DNA from: Bactrocera neohumeralis | Taxonomy: Eukaryota > Arthropoda > Insecta > Diptera > Tephritidae | DNA: 64,000 nt | Reading direction: 5' to 3' | Assembly: GCF_024586455.1 (NCBI RefSeq) | Contig: NC_065921.1 | Span: 12,307,401-12,371,400 of the forward strand | Shown: in pieces, positions 46,881 to 60,234 of the stretch | Position numbering within the stretch: the stretch's first letter is position 1 | How the letters are laid out: every line of letters starts with the position of its first letter | Notes under the pieces: generated by a model | What the model saw: only the letters and a program-made list of their open reading frames with translations | Databases searched by the model: none | Told to the model about the DNA's origin: nothing | Position numbers and translations under genes: made by a program

Positions 46881-49403
46881 TGTCAAAAGTATGCTCAATA
46901 ATGTACAAAGGTCCGAATAAAATTACTTAATCCATATTTAAGAAATAAATTCGCAAAAAAATATTTTGTTTTTACCTTAAAACCCTAACCCATCCCTAAG
47001 TAATTAAACCACAACCATTCATACTCTAATTTTACTTCCAGTCGCTTACTGTATGCACTTAATTTTCAAGTTAAAAAAAGGTTATCCTAATTTTTGTCGC
47101 ACACTGTAATAAGTATAAATATTTCATAATCTAATACCTTAGGCTTTGTCTCTACAAACTTAGCCACTTTCCTTGCCTCTTATGCCCACATTTTTAAATA
47201 ATTACATAGAAATAATTCTTTTATGCACTGCCATACAAAATTCGCTGGTTGATTGACATACATACAATTTGGCGTCTACAAATTTATATTTTGTTGCAGT
47301 TAGTTGATTGATATTTGTCCATGTTTACGCTACATTACACAATGAGTGGACAACATGGCTTAGTGCCCGCTGCCAACAACCATCAGAAATCAAAAATTAA
47401 CCGCCAAAAGACAACATTCCATTTCAATGTTCTTGTTTTGCAGCTAATCGTCAATGGCCTGCAGCTAGTTGCAGCGACTGTGTGCATTATTTAATCATAT
47501 TTGGACAATTTAACTGTCATAAACTGACAAATAAGTTCAACGGAAAGTGCCACGTGTATTGCACAACACAACATGCAACGTAATGAGTTCGCGAGCACTC
47601 AGTTAATTGGCGTTTCCTGTACAGATTCGTGATTATTCGGTGCTTTCTGACGAAGAATTTAGTGTTGTGTTTTGAAAAATTTTCATTTGATTTGGGAAAA
47701 TGGTCTGTTTTGCGACTATTGCCGGATAGTTGTCGAAAAACTCTTTCTCCTGACGGGTTAGGACGAATTCAGATGACATAAGCGATATGTTGGATTTTAA
47801 TTCTCGGACCTATTTCCGTCTTTTTATTACCTTATCCCCTTTATATCGATTAAAACAGGAAATATTTAAAAGAGTTTGCGCTAATTATTTGTTGCTGTTG
47901 TTGAGCCTGCAGTCTACATATGTTTCCGATTTCTTTAAAACCGAATATTAGAAGTTCCATTTTACATAAATTCGATACCACATTTCTTTCCTCATATTTG
48001 CACTTGTATGAATGGGGTGTGAAGAAACGTTCTTTACCAGATCATAATTAATATTTTTAAGTGCAGGAACAAAATTATTTTGGGAAATGTTGCCGAGTTG
48101 ACATTCCTTCGTAACATTTAGCTCCGGATTAAACCTCACTATGGTGGCAATGATCTATATTTAGTAATAAGCTCTCCTTCAGACTTCCTAAAGGAAATGT
48201 TCCGATAGTTCAAGCCATATAACTCCATTCCTGAACATTGTATAGCATCCATAAAAGAAGCACCTTGCTTTCTTTTATTAAATTAGAGAGCAATCAATTT
48301 TCCAATCGTCCTGATTTCAGCACTCCTGTCCACCATTTAGGCTTTCATATCATCCCTCAGAAATGAAAATATGAGTGAATATTTGGTATATTCAGTTGGC
48401 AGATTATTATGTAAGATTCGTGTAAACATACTATACTTCACTAACTTCCTCAAACTACGTGGTTTTCAGAAGCTGCAACACGTCAGCCCTCAGGTTAGAA
48501 ATGCAAACACCTTCAGTGTAAGCTTTTCGCTTTTAGCATAACAGATTTACATACCTGAAACGGCATTTGCATTCACACTCGTCAATCAGACTTTTAATTT
48601 GCCAACACCATTTCCAGTCCGTTTCAATTTCAGCAATTTCTTGTTGCAAATTCAACTTTTACAAGACGACTTTTTCTGCCAGTCCCGGTCGGTCACTTAT
48701 TTGCCTTGATATGTTTTTTATGCGAGTGTGTTTATGTGTTTTATGAATTCAGGTGCTTGAGGTGTCGCATTCAAGTGTGTCTACAAAAAAATTACACCTC
48801 TAAATGCATACTATATATCACTTACGCAGTCGGCGTTTTTATCTGCGTAGTAATTATCACAGCAATCATATTCAACATTCATACTGTCTGTATAAAACAT
48901 GTGTATAGTGTATATCGAGTGGTACTTTGCACAATATCCTGTGCTCGCAGAAATTAATCAACAATTTATGTTTTACAACGGCACATTAATACACAAGTCT
49001 ATGCTGTTACATATTTTCAATATTCCAGTATTTAGTGTCAATTAAATATGTACGTACAGGTGGTTTAAGTTAATTAGAAATATGTCTATATGATACGCAT
49101 ACATTTATTAGTACACATATGCTTGGAAGAATGTGGTTGAGGTTGTAATACGAGTATATCGTTGGAAAGTTTTAGGATGTCGATAAAAAAAAATTTTGCA
49201 TATACTTATGTAGATTTGGTTTATTAAAAGGCAACTTTTTCATACATATTTCTATATTTATTTCTCACAGTTCTTTTATGTATTATGCATTCAATTAATT
49301 AATATTATTCTTAGCAGCGTAAACCGTAATTAGTCTCACTGCGATTTTTCTAGAAATTAATGTTTAGGAGAACATTTACATTGCATGGAAGAAAGAGTTT
49401 CAT
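46881..49403. other. Unassigned intergenic sequence
   Basis: No gene or clear repeat recognised in 2.5 kb. Confidence 0.4.
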
Positions 49404-49900
49404 TTAAGGTGTTATATACCGTGACAATTTAAAAAAATCATTATTTTTTATTTTATTTTCTTAATGCACATATATTTAAAAATAAACACAGAAAATTTTA
49501 TGTTCAGGTGAATATTTTTATAGTCACACGCAAATTTGAAAATAACTTTCAGAATGCTTTGAAGTTGATTCCAAACTTTAAACGCGTTTTTCTACAAATA
49601 GTGTTTTCAAAGTCGATAACCAACATTACTCGAAAACGGCTTAAATTTTAACGAGCTTCTTTGCTATATTTTTTAGAGATTAATCGAAGATTTTCTCACC
49701 GATAACCACCATTTTGTCAAAAAAAAATTTAGTTTGCTAATTCCTTCGATTTGCTTTTCTAGATTTTACATTACTTTAACAAAATCTGTTTGGTTTTTTA
49801 ATTTCACAGGATCCAGTTCAGAGATATAGTGGTCACCGAAAAACGTCTTTTTTGAGTGGCGCTCCCGGAAATCAGCTGTAGTTTGTTTCCAAATAAATAT
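49404..49900. repeat. Possible TTAA-type element with MITE-like left end
   Basis: TTAAGGTGTTATATACCGTG at 49404 resembles the ends of MITE-A and MITE-B (TTAAGGGG...). The interior AT-rich text with ACTCGAAAACGGCTTAAATT and TTTTTCTACAAATAG has a similar flavour. No right end was found. Confidence 0.3.
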
Positions 49901-50289
49901 GTTTAATAAATCTAAGTCTTAAAATACAGTTGAAAAATATCATAATATTTGTACAAATTTTGGGATCAATAAATTTAAAAGTTTTCTCAGAAATAATTAT
50001 GGAAAAATTAACTTTTTTACATGTGTCTTTCAAATTTTTTAGTGTCCATTCGTTGATAAAGAAAATCAGCCTTGATACACTTATGAGTTTCCAAGTTGAA
50101 CATTTTGTTAATGATTGATGGATCTTTGATAAGATCTTTTCCACGCAGTAAAGGCCTTAACAACTATTTTTGAATGTGGAGGTTAAAGAAAAATCAAGGT
50201 TGAACCTGATGATACTTTGGTAGAAACGACATACCTAAGAGATAATACGACCTATGGAACCAAAGTAGTCTGGATTTGAGGCCGTTCAA
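49901..50289. other. Unassigned sequence
   Basis: Overlapping 62- and 90-codon frames on opposite strands; no domain seen. Confidence 0.4.
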
Positions 50290-50690
50290 ACAAGCTGAAA
50301 ATATTAAAAGTCATAGGGCGATGTACTTTGCCACGGTTCTAATGAGGGGTTATAACCTCAGCAGGTTTAAATATGTAGTCAACTTCACTAGGAATAAACT
50401 TAGGCTACTACACTGGCATTCAACACTGTAAGCCCAAGAAATATTTACTGTATAGTATATAACATGGGCCTAGCTTCTTGTGCAAATTGCCCATTTTGCG
50501 ACAGGAAGCCTGAGACTTCAGAGCAACTACTAATTAATTGCATAGCAGTCTGCAGACGCAGAATAAAGACAATCGGATCCATGTTTATAAATGGCGATCG
50601 CATCTCAGCGAGCATTTTCTTAAGATGTTAGTTTGAGATGAAAGCCAGAACCATAGAATATCGGCAATTCGGATAAGTTCCTACAATGCT
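50290..50690 (+). pseudogene. LINE C-terminal zinc-knuckle-like fragment
   Basis: GLASCANCPFCDRKPETSEQ, LLINCIAVCRRRIKTIGSMF and INGDRISASIF match the region after RNase H in I/LOA/R1-type LINEs: CxxC, then a downstream C-rich HxxxxC-like motif in which the His of SEHLL is Gln here. The reverse transcriptase and RNase H are absent. Confidence 0.65.
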
Positions 50691-50984
50691 AACAAAGATG
50701 CCTTTCCCATGGTTTTCCTTTGTTGACATATTCGATGAAAACGTATGGTTAGATTTTGTTGGTAGCACTCACAGCTGACAGCCTATTGGTCACCACTGAT
50801 ATGATAGAGCAACTTCACTGCTATATAGCGATGAAAAAATTCTGGGCTATTGTGGTTAACGCTGTACAGAATTCCCAAGGCCTTGTTATTTTTGGTCCAT
50901 TATGAGCTCTCACTGCACCCAATTTGCACAGCTTTTTGGTATACCCAAATATCAACAAGCGACAAATTCAAAACTCTCCTTTTA

Positions 50985-51791
50985 TACAAAGTGACCGCAG
51001 CTAAGTCTCAGATGGTCCATCCCTTCAGGCCAACCTTCGCTGACTCGTTCGAGCATTTCGGCAGGTAACTTGAGAATGACACGCGTAATGTTTTGCTCCC
51101 AGGCTTGAATCGAAGCGGGATTGTCCGCAAATACTGTGGACTTTATTTACCACCACAGGAAAAAGTCTAACGGAGTGATATCACATGATCTTGGTGGCTA
51201 ATAGACCGGCCCAAAACTTGAAATTATCTGCTCACCGAAGTGTTCTCTCAATAAATCCATTAATTGATGTGATCTGTGAGAAGTTCACCGTCTTGTTGAA
51301 ACCAAATATCGCCTAGATCACGAGCTTCAATTTCAGGTATCAAATAGTCGATAATCGGTCGCCAATGACGGTTATGTTCTCACTGGCATCACTTTTGAAA
51401 AAATATGGACTGATTACGCTACGGGCTCACAAACCACACCATATGGTGTCTTTTCTGGAAGAAATGGCAGCTTTTGAATTTCTTTAGGTTGCTTTTCGTC
51501 TCAAATACGGCATTTTAAGCCAGAAATGGATATCACCGCTGGACAAAATTTGCCTCCAAGTCCTCGGATCTTCTTAGAACTTTTCAAGAGCTCATAGAGC
51601 GAAGCGATGTCACTTTGGAAAGTCGAGCAGCTTTAGTTCTTGCACCAGCTGTATGTTGTACGCTTTCAATTCAAGATCTCGACGCAAAATGCGCCAACTC
51701 GTTTCATAAGTCAGTCCGAGTAGCTGAGAACGGCGATCTGTCAAATAATGGCTATTGAAAAAATTACCTCTCCTTGGATCACCCGTTATAA
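50985..51791 (-). pseudogene. IS630-type transposase remnant (GGGTGATCC family)
   Basis: Minus-strand blocks run from a partial inverted repeat (GGGTGATCC at 51771-51779) through LLGLTYETSWRILRRDLELK, AYNIQLVQELKLLDF, a damaged catalytic SDEA region (SGDIHFWLK) and TIWCGL, to a C-terminal block near 51000. Several frameshifts. The DNA aligns by eye almost throughout with 26333-27125. Confidence 0.75.
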
Positions 51792-53464
51792 CTGCGAAAC
51801 CCTTATATTTTTGAGGCGATAGTTTTTAGAAATGCCGTATACTTTTCAGTCGTCAACAATCTGTCTTCCAAAGCATCTGACCAGAGGTTTTCATATGCAT
51901 GGAATATTACCATGAGCCCATTCTTTCAATCGTCACCAATAAGCTAAAAAGTAAAGTCGCAAGTATCCGAAATAATTTTGTGAAAATGCTAACATTAATG
52001 ACACATAACATAAAATCGCCTAATAACGAGATAATTGCAACAAACGTATTGTTAGTCCCACCACGTTCTCCCTGCTGTGAGGCTGACATTAAGAATGTAA
52101 ACATTTTAAGTGCAGCATTTTATTAATAATGAAAATGCCTAAAATGCATAACAAATTGCAAATCATTAATACAAATCGGAATGTAGCATAGCTTATACCT
52201 ACATACGTATGTAGCAGAAACAACAACATAAGCCGGCCAGACAAGAAGTATTGCACCTTTTTGCGATTTATGTGCAGTGACTGAAATTAGCCACAACCGA
52301 AAGGAGAAGAAATGGAAAAATATTGACAGGTGTGTACAATTTATTAAAACAAGCGTGGAGACAAAGCCAACAACCGCGACCGCAATCACAAAGATAAATA
52401 ATTACGCAAATCCCAATAATCTGGCTGTTGGTGTGCGTAAGCACACACACACACACACACACACCCTAATGCAATAATTCGTTTACCGTTGAGGTAGCAA
52501 CTGCATTTATTATCAAACATATTTCCAATTCCACCACGCCTTGCTTGAATTTGTAGCGATTTTCAGAGATTTTATGAGCTTCAACTCAAAACCGCCTTTT
52601 TGTGCATATTTCGCTTTTATTTTTAAATTCGTGTTTTTTTTTTTTAATTCGTTCTTTTATTTTTAATTACTACTTTTATTTCTAATTCATACTTTTGTGT
52701 TCGTTTTATTTGATTTTGTTCGGTTTTTGGCGCATGCGTATGCCTTTCGGTGTTCCAGCGTGTGTTCCGCGTACTCGCTGCTTTTCTGGCGATTTGACGA
52801 TCGATCAACTGTCCAATTAACAGTTTCGCAGTTGTTATTAAGTCGTTGCCTTAAATATCAGCTTACACGATTTGTTGTATCACTTGCACAAAAGTATTTA
52901 TATATAAACATACATACCGGTACAGTTAGCGGTGCAGTTAATGTTAGGTTATTAGGTAACGCATGCTATTAGGAGGGTCTGTTAGTGGCTAGTGGCTGTT
53001 TGGGCTGTCCAAAAGCTTATTCAAATGAGCACTCGTAAGCGTTGCAAATATTGCGGTACCATGTTGTTAATTTTGCCTGAAAGACACAGCGAATGCGTCG
53101 GCTAGAAGCATTTTGGCGTAATAAGTTGTGCATAAGTGTCGAATTTTAAGAAAGCTTAATGTTTAATTCTAATCTTTAGATCTGACTGCATGTTTGGAAC
53201 TGCAGACAAGTAACTGCGTGCCACTTTGGCCTAAACTGAATTAATATTTTTTTCGTATAGATAACTAAATTGCACAATTTTATGCGTATTACTAGAAAAT
53301 CTCTAGATTTCAGCAGATTTTGCAACTCTGATTTGATTTCAATTTGAAAGTGTAAAGCAAAGGAAAACTAGTTTAAAGTTGTTTAAATTTTTTACGGATT
53401 TCCTTTTCCTTTTTTTCAGTGATAATTTTAGTAATATATTTATTTGAAGTTATATTACATATCT
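51792..53464. other. Unassigned sequence with (CA)n
   Basis: Contains (CA)11-12 at 52442-52464 and a T-rich tract at 52630-52680. Overlapping short frames on both strands lack domains. Confidence 0.4.
52442..52464. repeat. (CA)n microsatellite
   Basis: An uninterrupted CA run of 23 bases. Confidence 0.95.
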
Positions 53465-55165
53465 TCTTCCTCTTTACTGACGTATACACCGCTTACGCGA
53501 TTATAGCCGAGTTTACAACAGAGCACCGGTTTCTTCTTTTCGCTACGTGGAGCCAATTGGAAATTCCAAGCAAAGTCAGGTCCTTCTCCATCTGGTCTTA
53601 CCAAAGAAGTGGAAGTTTTGCTCTTCCTCCGCTTTCCTCGGCCAGTATTGCGTAGCATACTTTCAGAGCTTAAGTGTTTTCCTTCATACGTACGGCATGA
53701 CCTAGCCAACGCAGCCGCTGTCTCTTAATTCACTGAACTATGTCAATGTCGTCGTATATCTCATACAGCTCATCTTCCATCGAATGCGATATTCGTCGTG
53801 GCCAACGCGCAAAGGACCATAAATCCTTCGCAGAACCTTTCTTTCGAAAACGCGTAACACCGACTCATGAGATGTTGTCATCGTCCATGCCTCTGCACCA
53901 TATATCAGGGCGGGGATGATGAATGACTTCTAGAGTTTGGTCTTCTTTAATCGAGAGAGGACTTTAATTCTCAGTTGTCTACTCAGTCCGAAGTAGTACC
54001 TGTTGGCAAGAGTTATTCTGCGTTGAATTTTGAGGATGACATTGTTGTTGGTGTTAATATTGGTTCCAAGATAGACGAAATTATCTACGACTTTAAAGTT
54101 ATGACTGTCAGCAGTGACGTGGGAGCCTAGTCGCGATTGCGCCGACTGTTTGTTAGTTGACAGGAGATATTTCGTCTTGCCCTCGTTCAATACCAGACCC
54201 ATTTGCTTTGCTTTCTTATTCAGTCTAGAGTAAGCAGAACTAACGGCGCGGTTGTTGAGGTCAATATCATCGCCGCACCCTAGCAGCTGTACACTTTTAT
54301 AGAAGATTGCACATTCTCTATTAAGCTCTGCAGCTTGAATTATTTTATCCAGGAGTAGATTGATGAAGTCGCATGAAAGGGAGTCTGAAGCCTCGTTTGG
54401 TATGAACAGCTCGGAGAGGTCCTTCCCGAACTTTTGTTATTGCTCTACGTCACTACATATAGCCGTATTAGTTTTGCGGTGAACCCAAATTCAGACAAAG
54501 CGGTATAAAGAGAACTGTCAAAAGCTGCCTTAAAATCTCTAGTGTATGTGGATCCTCTTTTCACGGGTCTTTTCCAAAATTTGATAAGGTCCAATCAGTT
54601 TGTTGACGATGGGCTTTAATTTTTCACACAATACTCTAGATAGAACCTTATATGTTATCCCATGGTAGTTGGCGCAGCTTGTGGAGTACCCTTTTTGTAG
54701 ATTGAACAGAGCACACTTAAATTCCAATCGTTGGGCATGCTTTCGTCCGACCATATTCTACAAAGAAGCTGATGCGTGCTGCTTATCAGTTTTTCGCCAC
54801 AGTGTTTGAATAGCTCGGCTGGCAATTTATCGGCCCCTGCCGCTTTGTTGTTGTTCAGACAGGTAATTGCAATTCGAGCCTCTTCTTGGAAGGGCAATGG
54901 AACATCTGCTCCATCATCAGCGACTAGAGAATCCGCTTTCCCATCTCCTGGTGTTATGCTTTCACTGCCATTCAGCAAGCTGAAGAAGTGTACCCTCCAT
55001 AATTGTAGTATGAACTGGGCATCAGATTACCTCTGGGGGTTCTATAAGAATATGATTCGGATTTTACCCTTGTCGGCCAGCTTGTCAAGCTCTCCGTACT
55101 CGCTCTTTTCGGCTTCTCTCCTTTTGTAAGTGCGACTCGCATGCCTCTTCAACTCTTGGTATCTA
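53465..55165 (-). pseudogene. RTE-type LINE, reverse transcriptase to 3' end
   Basis: Minus strand, in order: YQELKRHASRTYKRREAEKS (linker), EEARIAITCLNNNKAAGADK and LPAELFKHCGEKLISSTHQL (reverse transcriptase fingers, NNKAAGADKLPAE), WSDESMPNDWNLSVLCSIYK, then damaged palm sequence. A decayed GCGDDID stands where the YADD active site is expected. EGKTKYLLSTNKQSAQSR, VDNFVYLGTNINTNNN and YYFGLSRQLRIKVLSRLKKT follow, and then a C-terminal part down to a 3' end AGCGGTGTATACGTCAGTAA plus AGAGGAAGAAG. The endonuclease is missing, so the copy is 5' truncated, and it has many frameshifts. Confidence 0.85.
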
Positions 55166-57510
55166 TCTATATAAAACGATATTAAACTATGACAGCTGAG
55201 CAAAAATTTTTTATGAAGGTCGAAAAGAAATTTGGACACATAAAAGTTTTTCCTAAAAATCAAAAGCAGATATCTTACCCCAAAAGCTTGCTATAATATC
55301 AGTTTAATATGTAATATGCAAATAAAAAGTTTAACAGAGAACTATTTGACCTTGTAGAGAAACCTTTCAAGGTTAGTTGAGTCATTACAACAGGCAATAT
55401 AAATTACCTTGTCATTGAGTGACCAAGAAAACGAGGCATATGCACATATGAAGGCTCTCATACATACTTACTTATACATAGATGCTAGTTCGTAATATTA
55501 CAATGGCAACGTTACAAAAAATATATGCTGACAAATATATTTATCTACTTAAAACCATAAAGACTGGCTGAAGCTGTCCGCAGCTGTGGCACGTGCACTT
55601 GCGTGTAGCGGTGATGCAGCACATAGGTTTGTTAAACAAAATTGCCTACACACCCCAACGGCGGTACGAACACACATGTAAGCAATAAATAAATGTAAAA
55701 GCTCAAACAAAAAAATCAAAACTCTAAAAGCAATGGCAAAAGAAAGGAAAACGCTTTTAATTCAGACAATAAAAATCAGGGTGCGTGCAGCAAACGCCAG
55801 TGCCAATCAGCGCTTGTCCAACAGCAAATTCAACGCGCCTGCGCACAGTAGTGCGAATGTCAATAAACAAACGCCGAAGGCGAGTCTAACTGCCACAATA
55901 TATGTGGACATGTGTAGTTTACGACTGCGATGCCCTTGAGAGTGGCAGAGTGGAAGCTGGTGTTGCTGAGAAATGGGTTAGATGACCAAAGTCAATTGTT
56001 GGCAAAATAGGTGCTCAATACATGTTTGTGTGAGCTTATGTATGTGAAAGTAAAAACATAAATGTAACTATGTACCTTAAAAATGTCTGTATATACATAT
56101 GTATGTATGTATGTGTTGATACCGCTTTACAGAGTCACAATTGACAATAATGAATCGGACGCAATTTTTACGCACACACCACTTTCTGGACTAACGAGAG
56201 CCGGCAAATGTTTTACGCCGCGACTGCTGCTCAACCCTCGCTTTTGGCTTTAAAGTGAATTATTAGTATTTATTTGCCGGCTAACTGTACATTGCGTGTT
56301 AGGCCACATATGCAGCTCCGTTGTTTGTGTCGTCAGCAGCTCATTGGCTGTTTTGACCAACTTTGTGCGCCATGCAATAGCAATTGTTGGCGCTTTAATT
56401 AAGTTTTTTTTGTAAATTTGGAGTTTCCATTCGGAGTTTGCTGTTTTATTTTCAATTTTGATCTCTTCTCGTTACAGCCTTTTTTGCTTTTTCTTAATGT
56501 TTGTTTTAGCCATTTCGCTCTGGCTGCTAATAGCTCAAGCGCCTCTGCCAGCGGCGCTGCAGTTTTATTTTACAAGTGCAAATTAGCTAGTTAAGCGTAA
56601 AAGTACCCGCCGCGCATTGCGAGCGTGTAATCAATTTAACACTTTACAGCTCTTCTGTGCGCGCTCGAGGCAGCAGAGTTGCTGTGTTCGCGAATTTTGT
56701 GGCATTTTCGCAACGAATTAAGTTGATATGACCGTGAGCATGTTAGCTGTAAATAATTTTGGTTTAATTGTTGTTGCGCCGCTGTCTGTGCTGTTTGGGT
56801 AATTGCAAAACTGACTGCGTAATTTTGTTATCTACTCGCTTCTAATTAAAACAGAGCTAGAAAAGAGCGATAGCTATCGAAATTATTGCAGCAACAAGGG
56901 GCGGACTCTAACAAGTGCAGCGAGCACCGAAAATCGATAGTTTTTTGTTTTGCTTTGCAAAAGTGTCCGTTCTGTTTCACTTTCCAAGCGAGTTACCCGT
57001 CCAGCCCATAAACCCACATGGACCCGAGTGCGTGCGGTATTTTTGTGTGTATACTTGTATATGCTGTAAAGTGTATTATTGCTTATGCCGCTAACCAAAC
57101 TGAAGCGATATGCCGGAAAGTACTTTCACCACACTTGCCTTTATCCGCATGTACTTCTTTCAACCATCTGATCACACCTCTTTTTGTGCGTTGGATACAA
57201 ATCAATTAATGATAGCGCATAGTAATATATACAAACATACATGCTATATACAATATGTACATATTTATGTATGTAAGGTGTTAAGTAGGAGGGAAATTGG
57301 GTCATATTTAAGTACTGGTTTAACTAATAATAGATATAACTATAAGTTTAAGAGCCGATCAGCTTAGAGCATCATGCTCTTTGAATAACTGAAAATAATA
57401 ACTTTGATGGTATGTAAAACGTTGGCACATACTCGCAGAAAGAAGATCGAAAAATTTCACAAGAAATTTGGTGGTAAAGTCTTTATGTAAACTACAGTTA
57501 AAGAGTATAT
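55166..57510. other. Unassigned sequence
   Basis: A (TATG)n run lies at 56099-56114. Several 60-85-codon frames have no domain. No gene recognised. Confidence 0.4.
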
Positions 57511-58140
57511 TTTCTTCTTCTTCATTGGCGTATATTTCGCCTTGCCCTCGCTCACTATCAGACTCATTTGCTTCGCTTCCTTATCCAATCTGGAGAAAGC
57601 ACAACTAACGCTGATTTTGAGGCCAATGATATAAATATCATCAGCGTACACCAGCAGCTGAACACTCTTTTAGAAGATGGTACCTTCTCTATTTAGTTCT
57701 GCAGCTCGAATTATTTTTTAAAAGCTCGCCTTGTCTGAAACCTCGTTTGATATCGTACGACTCAGAGCTTTTTGTATTGCTCAACGTCGGCAAAGCAGTT
57801 TTAAACTCGACGAAGAGGTGGTGTGTGTCAACCATATTTTACGGATCTTTTCCAAGATTTGGTGCATGGTGAATATCTGGTCAGTTGTTGGTTTTCTAGA
57901 ACTGAAGCCACACTGATAAAGTCCAATGAGTTTGTTGACGGTGGGATTTAAACTTTCGCACAGTACGCTCGATAGAACCTTATGTGCAATGTTGAGAAAA
58001 TTGTGAGGTCCCCCTTCATTGTAGATTTGGCAGAGCACACTAAAATTCCAATCGTTGCGCATTCTTTCGACCAACAGTATTCTACAAAGAAGCTGATGCA
58101 TGCTCCTTATCAGTTCTACACCTTATTTGAATAGCTGAAC
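57511..58140 (-). pseudogene. RTE-type LINE fragment fused to its own 3' end
   Basis: The minus strand reads HQLLCRILLVERMRNDWNFS, VLCQIYNEGGPHNFLNI, LCESLNPTVNKLIGLYQCGF and TDQIFTMHQILEKIRK (reverse transcriptase palm), then an intact YADDIYIIGLK active site and LDKEAKQMSLIVSEGKAKY. After KAKY it jumps to TACGCCAATGAAGAAGAAGA, the terminal bases of the element. About the last third of the ORF is therefore deleted. Frameshifts occur before the active site. Confidence 0.8.
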
Positions 58141-58179
58141 CGGCTTATAATCTGATCAAATTTCACCCGGACTGACAAA

Positions 58180-58430
58180 AACTACACTTTCACGTATATT
58201 AATACAAAACTTTATTATCGCCTTTAAAATAAGCTTGAGTCAATATAAGACTCGGAATTTTGTTTTTTTTTTTGGCTTCTACTTACTTTTGGAGGGCTAT
58301 TCACTAGTCCATTAGACAGACTTAAATGTGATCCACCATCCTTTCGTCTCCAGTTATAATGCATTTGATAAATGTAGGGTCCTCAGCTACGTTGTCAAAT
58401 ATATCTTTTGCGATCTCTACCTACTACTAC
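58180..58430 (-). pseudogene. Mariner-type transposase fragment
   Basis: The minus strand reads VEIAKDIFDNVAEDPTFIKC then IITGDERMVDH, containing the first catalytic Asp (TGDE), and after a shift VNSPPKVSRS. It directly follows the RTE fragment. Confidence 0.65.
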
Positions 58431-58797
58431 TCCATAAATCCGAAAAAAAATCATATTATGCACATTATTTGTTCAACGTCAAACCTTGAAAAAGAAATTG
58501 TAAAATGAAAGACCACAAACTGTCCAAACTGTCAGAGTGTGAAAAGCGTGTGAAGCATGAAAACAGGCAAATGCCAATCTCTCAATGCCAAAATGGTTTA
58601 GAGTCAAAAATGAACAATTTATTGGGTGGATAGCACACCAACATACAACTTAAAGACAGAAACTGATCAAAGCCAACGCAGTTGGGTGACAATTAATTTG
58701 AAATTTGTCAGGAATGTCAGTCAGTTCACTTCCATATGCCAAGCAGAGCTGAGGTGCACGTAAAGCTTAGTGACAGCTGAAAACAATGCAACTGTCC
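58431..58797. other. Unassigned sequence
   Basis: No feature recognised. Confidence 0.4.
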
Positions 58798-59498
58798 TTA
58801 AGGGGCTATACCAGTGTGACACTTTCAAAAAAAAATTTTTTTTTTTATATATTCAAAAATATCCTGTGAAATCGGCGAGGTCGTATCTTAAATAGTTTTT
58901 GAATGACAGCGTTCTAAATAGCGACCGCTCAGAGGTGCAAACATATATAAGTGAAACTTTAAGCGCGATTTTCTCGAAACGGCATTTTTCAAAATTGCTG
59001 ACATTATAACTCAAATTAAATTCAAATTAAAACTGGATATGGTTGAATACATTTGCTATACAATAGACTACGATCTTTTTGATTGGTTGAAAATTGTCAA
59101 TTTGACATTAAAAAACCGACCATTTTTTTCTTAAAAAACGATTATTTTTTTAAAAATTACGCCATTTTCTTAATTTTTGATATTTTACAAAGATCGTAGT
59201 TCATTGTATAGAAAATATATTTAAGTTTAACAAACATTTTGAATTTTTTTGTTTCAGCTGCTCAATCGACCGGAATCATGCCAGCAGTTGAGGCACTTTT
59301 TTTTCGGCACTTCTGCAGACAGCTCATAACTCCGTTATTTTTCAATATTTTTGTAAAAAAAAAAAAATTTTTAATATAGCTAAAAATATACTTTATTACG
59401 TCCATAGAACGTCGAAACATTCAATCTAGTACTTTCTTTTAAAAAAATTCACGAAAATCGCCTAATTTTTCATGCGTCACACTGGTATAGCCCCTTAA
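58798..59498. mobile_element. MITE-B, intact TTAA-flanked element with internal hairpin
   Basis: A perfect 19-bp terminal inverted repeat, GGGGCTATACCAGTGTGAC (58802-58820 and 59476-59494), is flanked by TTAA on both sides. The 693-bp interior is AT-rich with no ORF. An inner inverted pair, CTATACAATAGACTACGATC at 59056 and GATCGTAGTTCATTGTATAG at 59192, forms a second hairpin of about 23-bp arms. A diverged relative seems present at 34720-35160. Confidence 0.85.
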
Positions 59499-60234
59499 AT
59501 TGTTAAGCCCATCTTATGAATAAATAACGGTACTCGTTGAACTACACTTCATTGTAATACCTCCACATTCGTCTTACCTTAACACCTGCACGAAAATATA
59601 GTATATTCGTTTAATATATGAACACAAATTGGAGTGATGTTGTGTCAAGTTTAGCGCCAAGAAAGCTCGTCCATGTTTGTTATGCTCTCAGTAGCTTTGA
59701 TAGTTAGATAGGTAAGCTGTCTAACAAATTTTAAACAATTTCTGTTATTTTACTGGCTTTTATATGGGCGGCAATCACTTTTGTTAAGTTTTAACTGTCA
59801 TTTATTATACACCGTTTTCTTCTCACTAACGACTTTTACGAACTTTGGAATTTACTTTTTTAGTAGCTGTTTGAAAACGGTTTTTATAGCAAGGTTCCGT
59901 CACTATAACCACTACGTCCAATATACATAAATAGGATATATACATAGCTGCAATTGGAGAGGCGGATATTCTCATATTCGGTTAAAGTAAGGAAGTATTG
60001 TTGTAGTGATATTTCACTGCTAATCCTCATAGAATCTTACATGTCGCTTACATTGTTACCCCTGCTTTCGCTCAAATTGTGCGCCAACCCACTCTACTCA
60101 GAGGCTCTTCGTGACATTTTAATTTTTACCAGTTGCTGTTTACATGAATAAACTAATGGACCAACTGACCACTTATCAAATAACAGGTGACCCTAGTACA
60201 GGTACTTTTATGAACACGCGCGAGTCGTGTAAAG
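59499..60234. other. Unassigned sequence
   Basis: No gene recognised. Confidence 0.4.
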
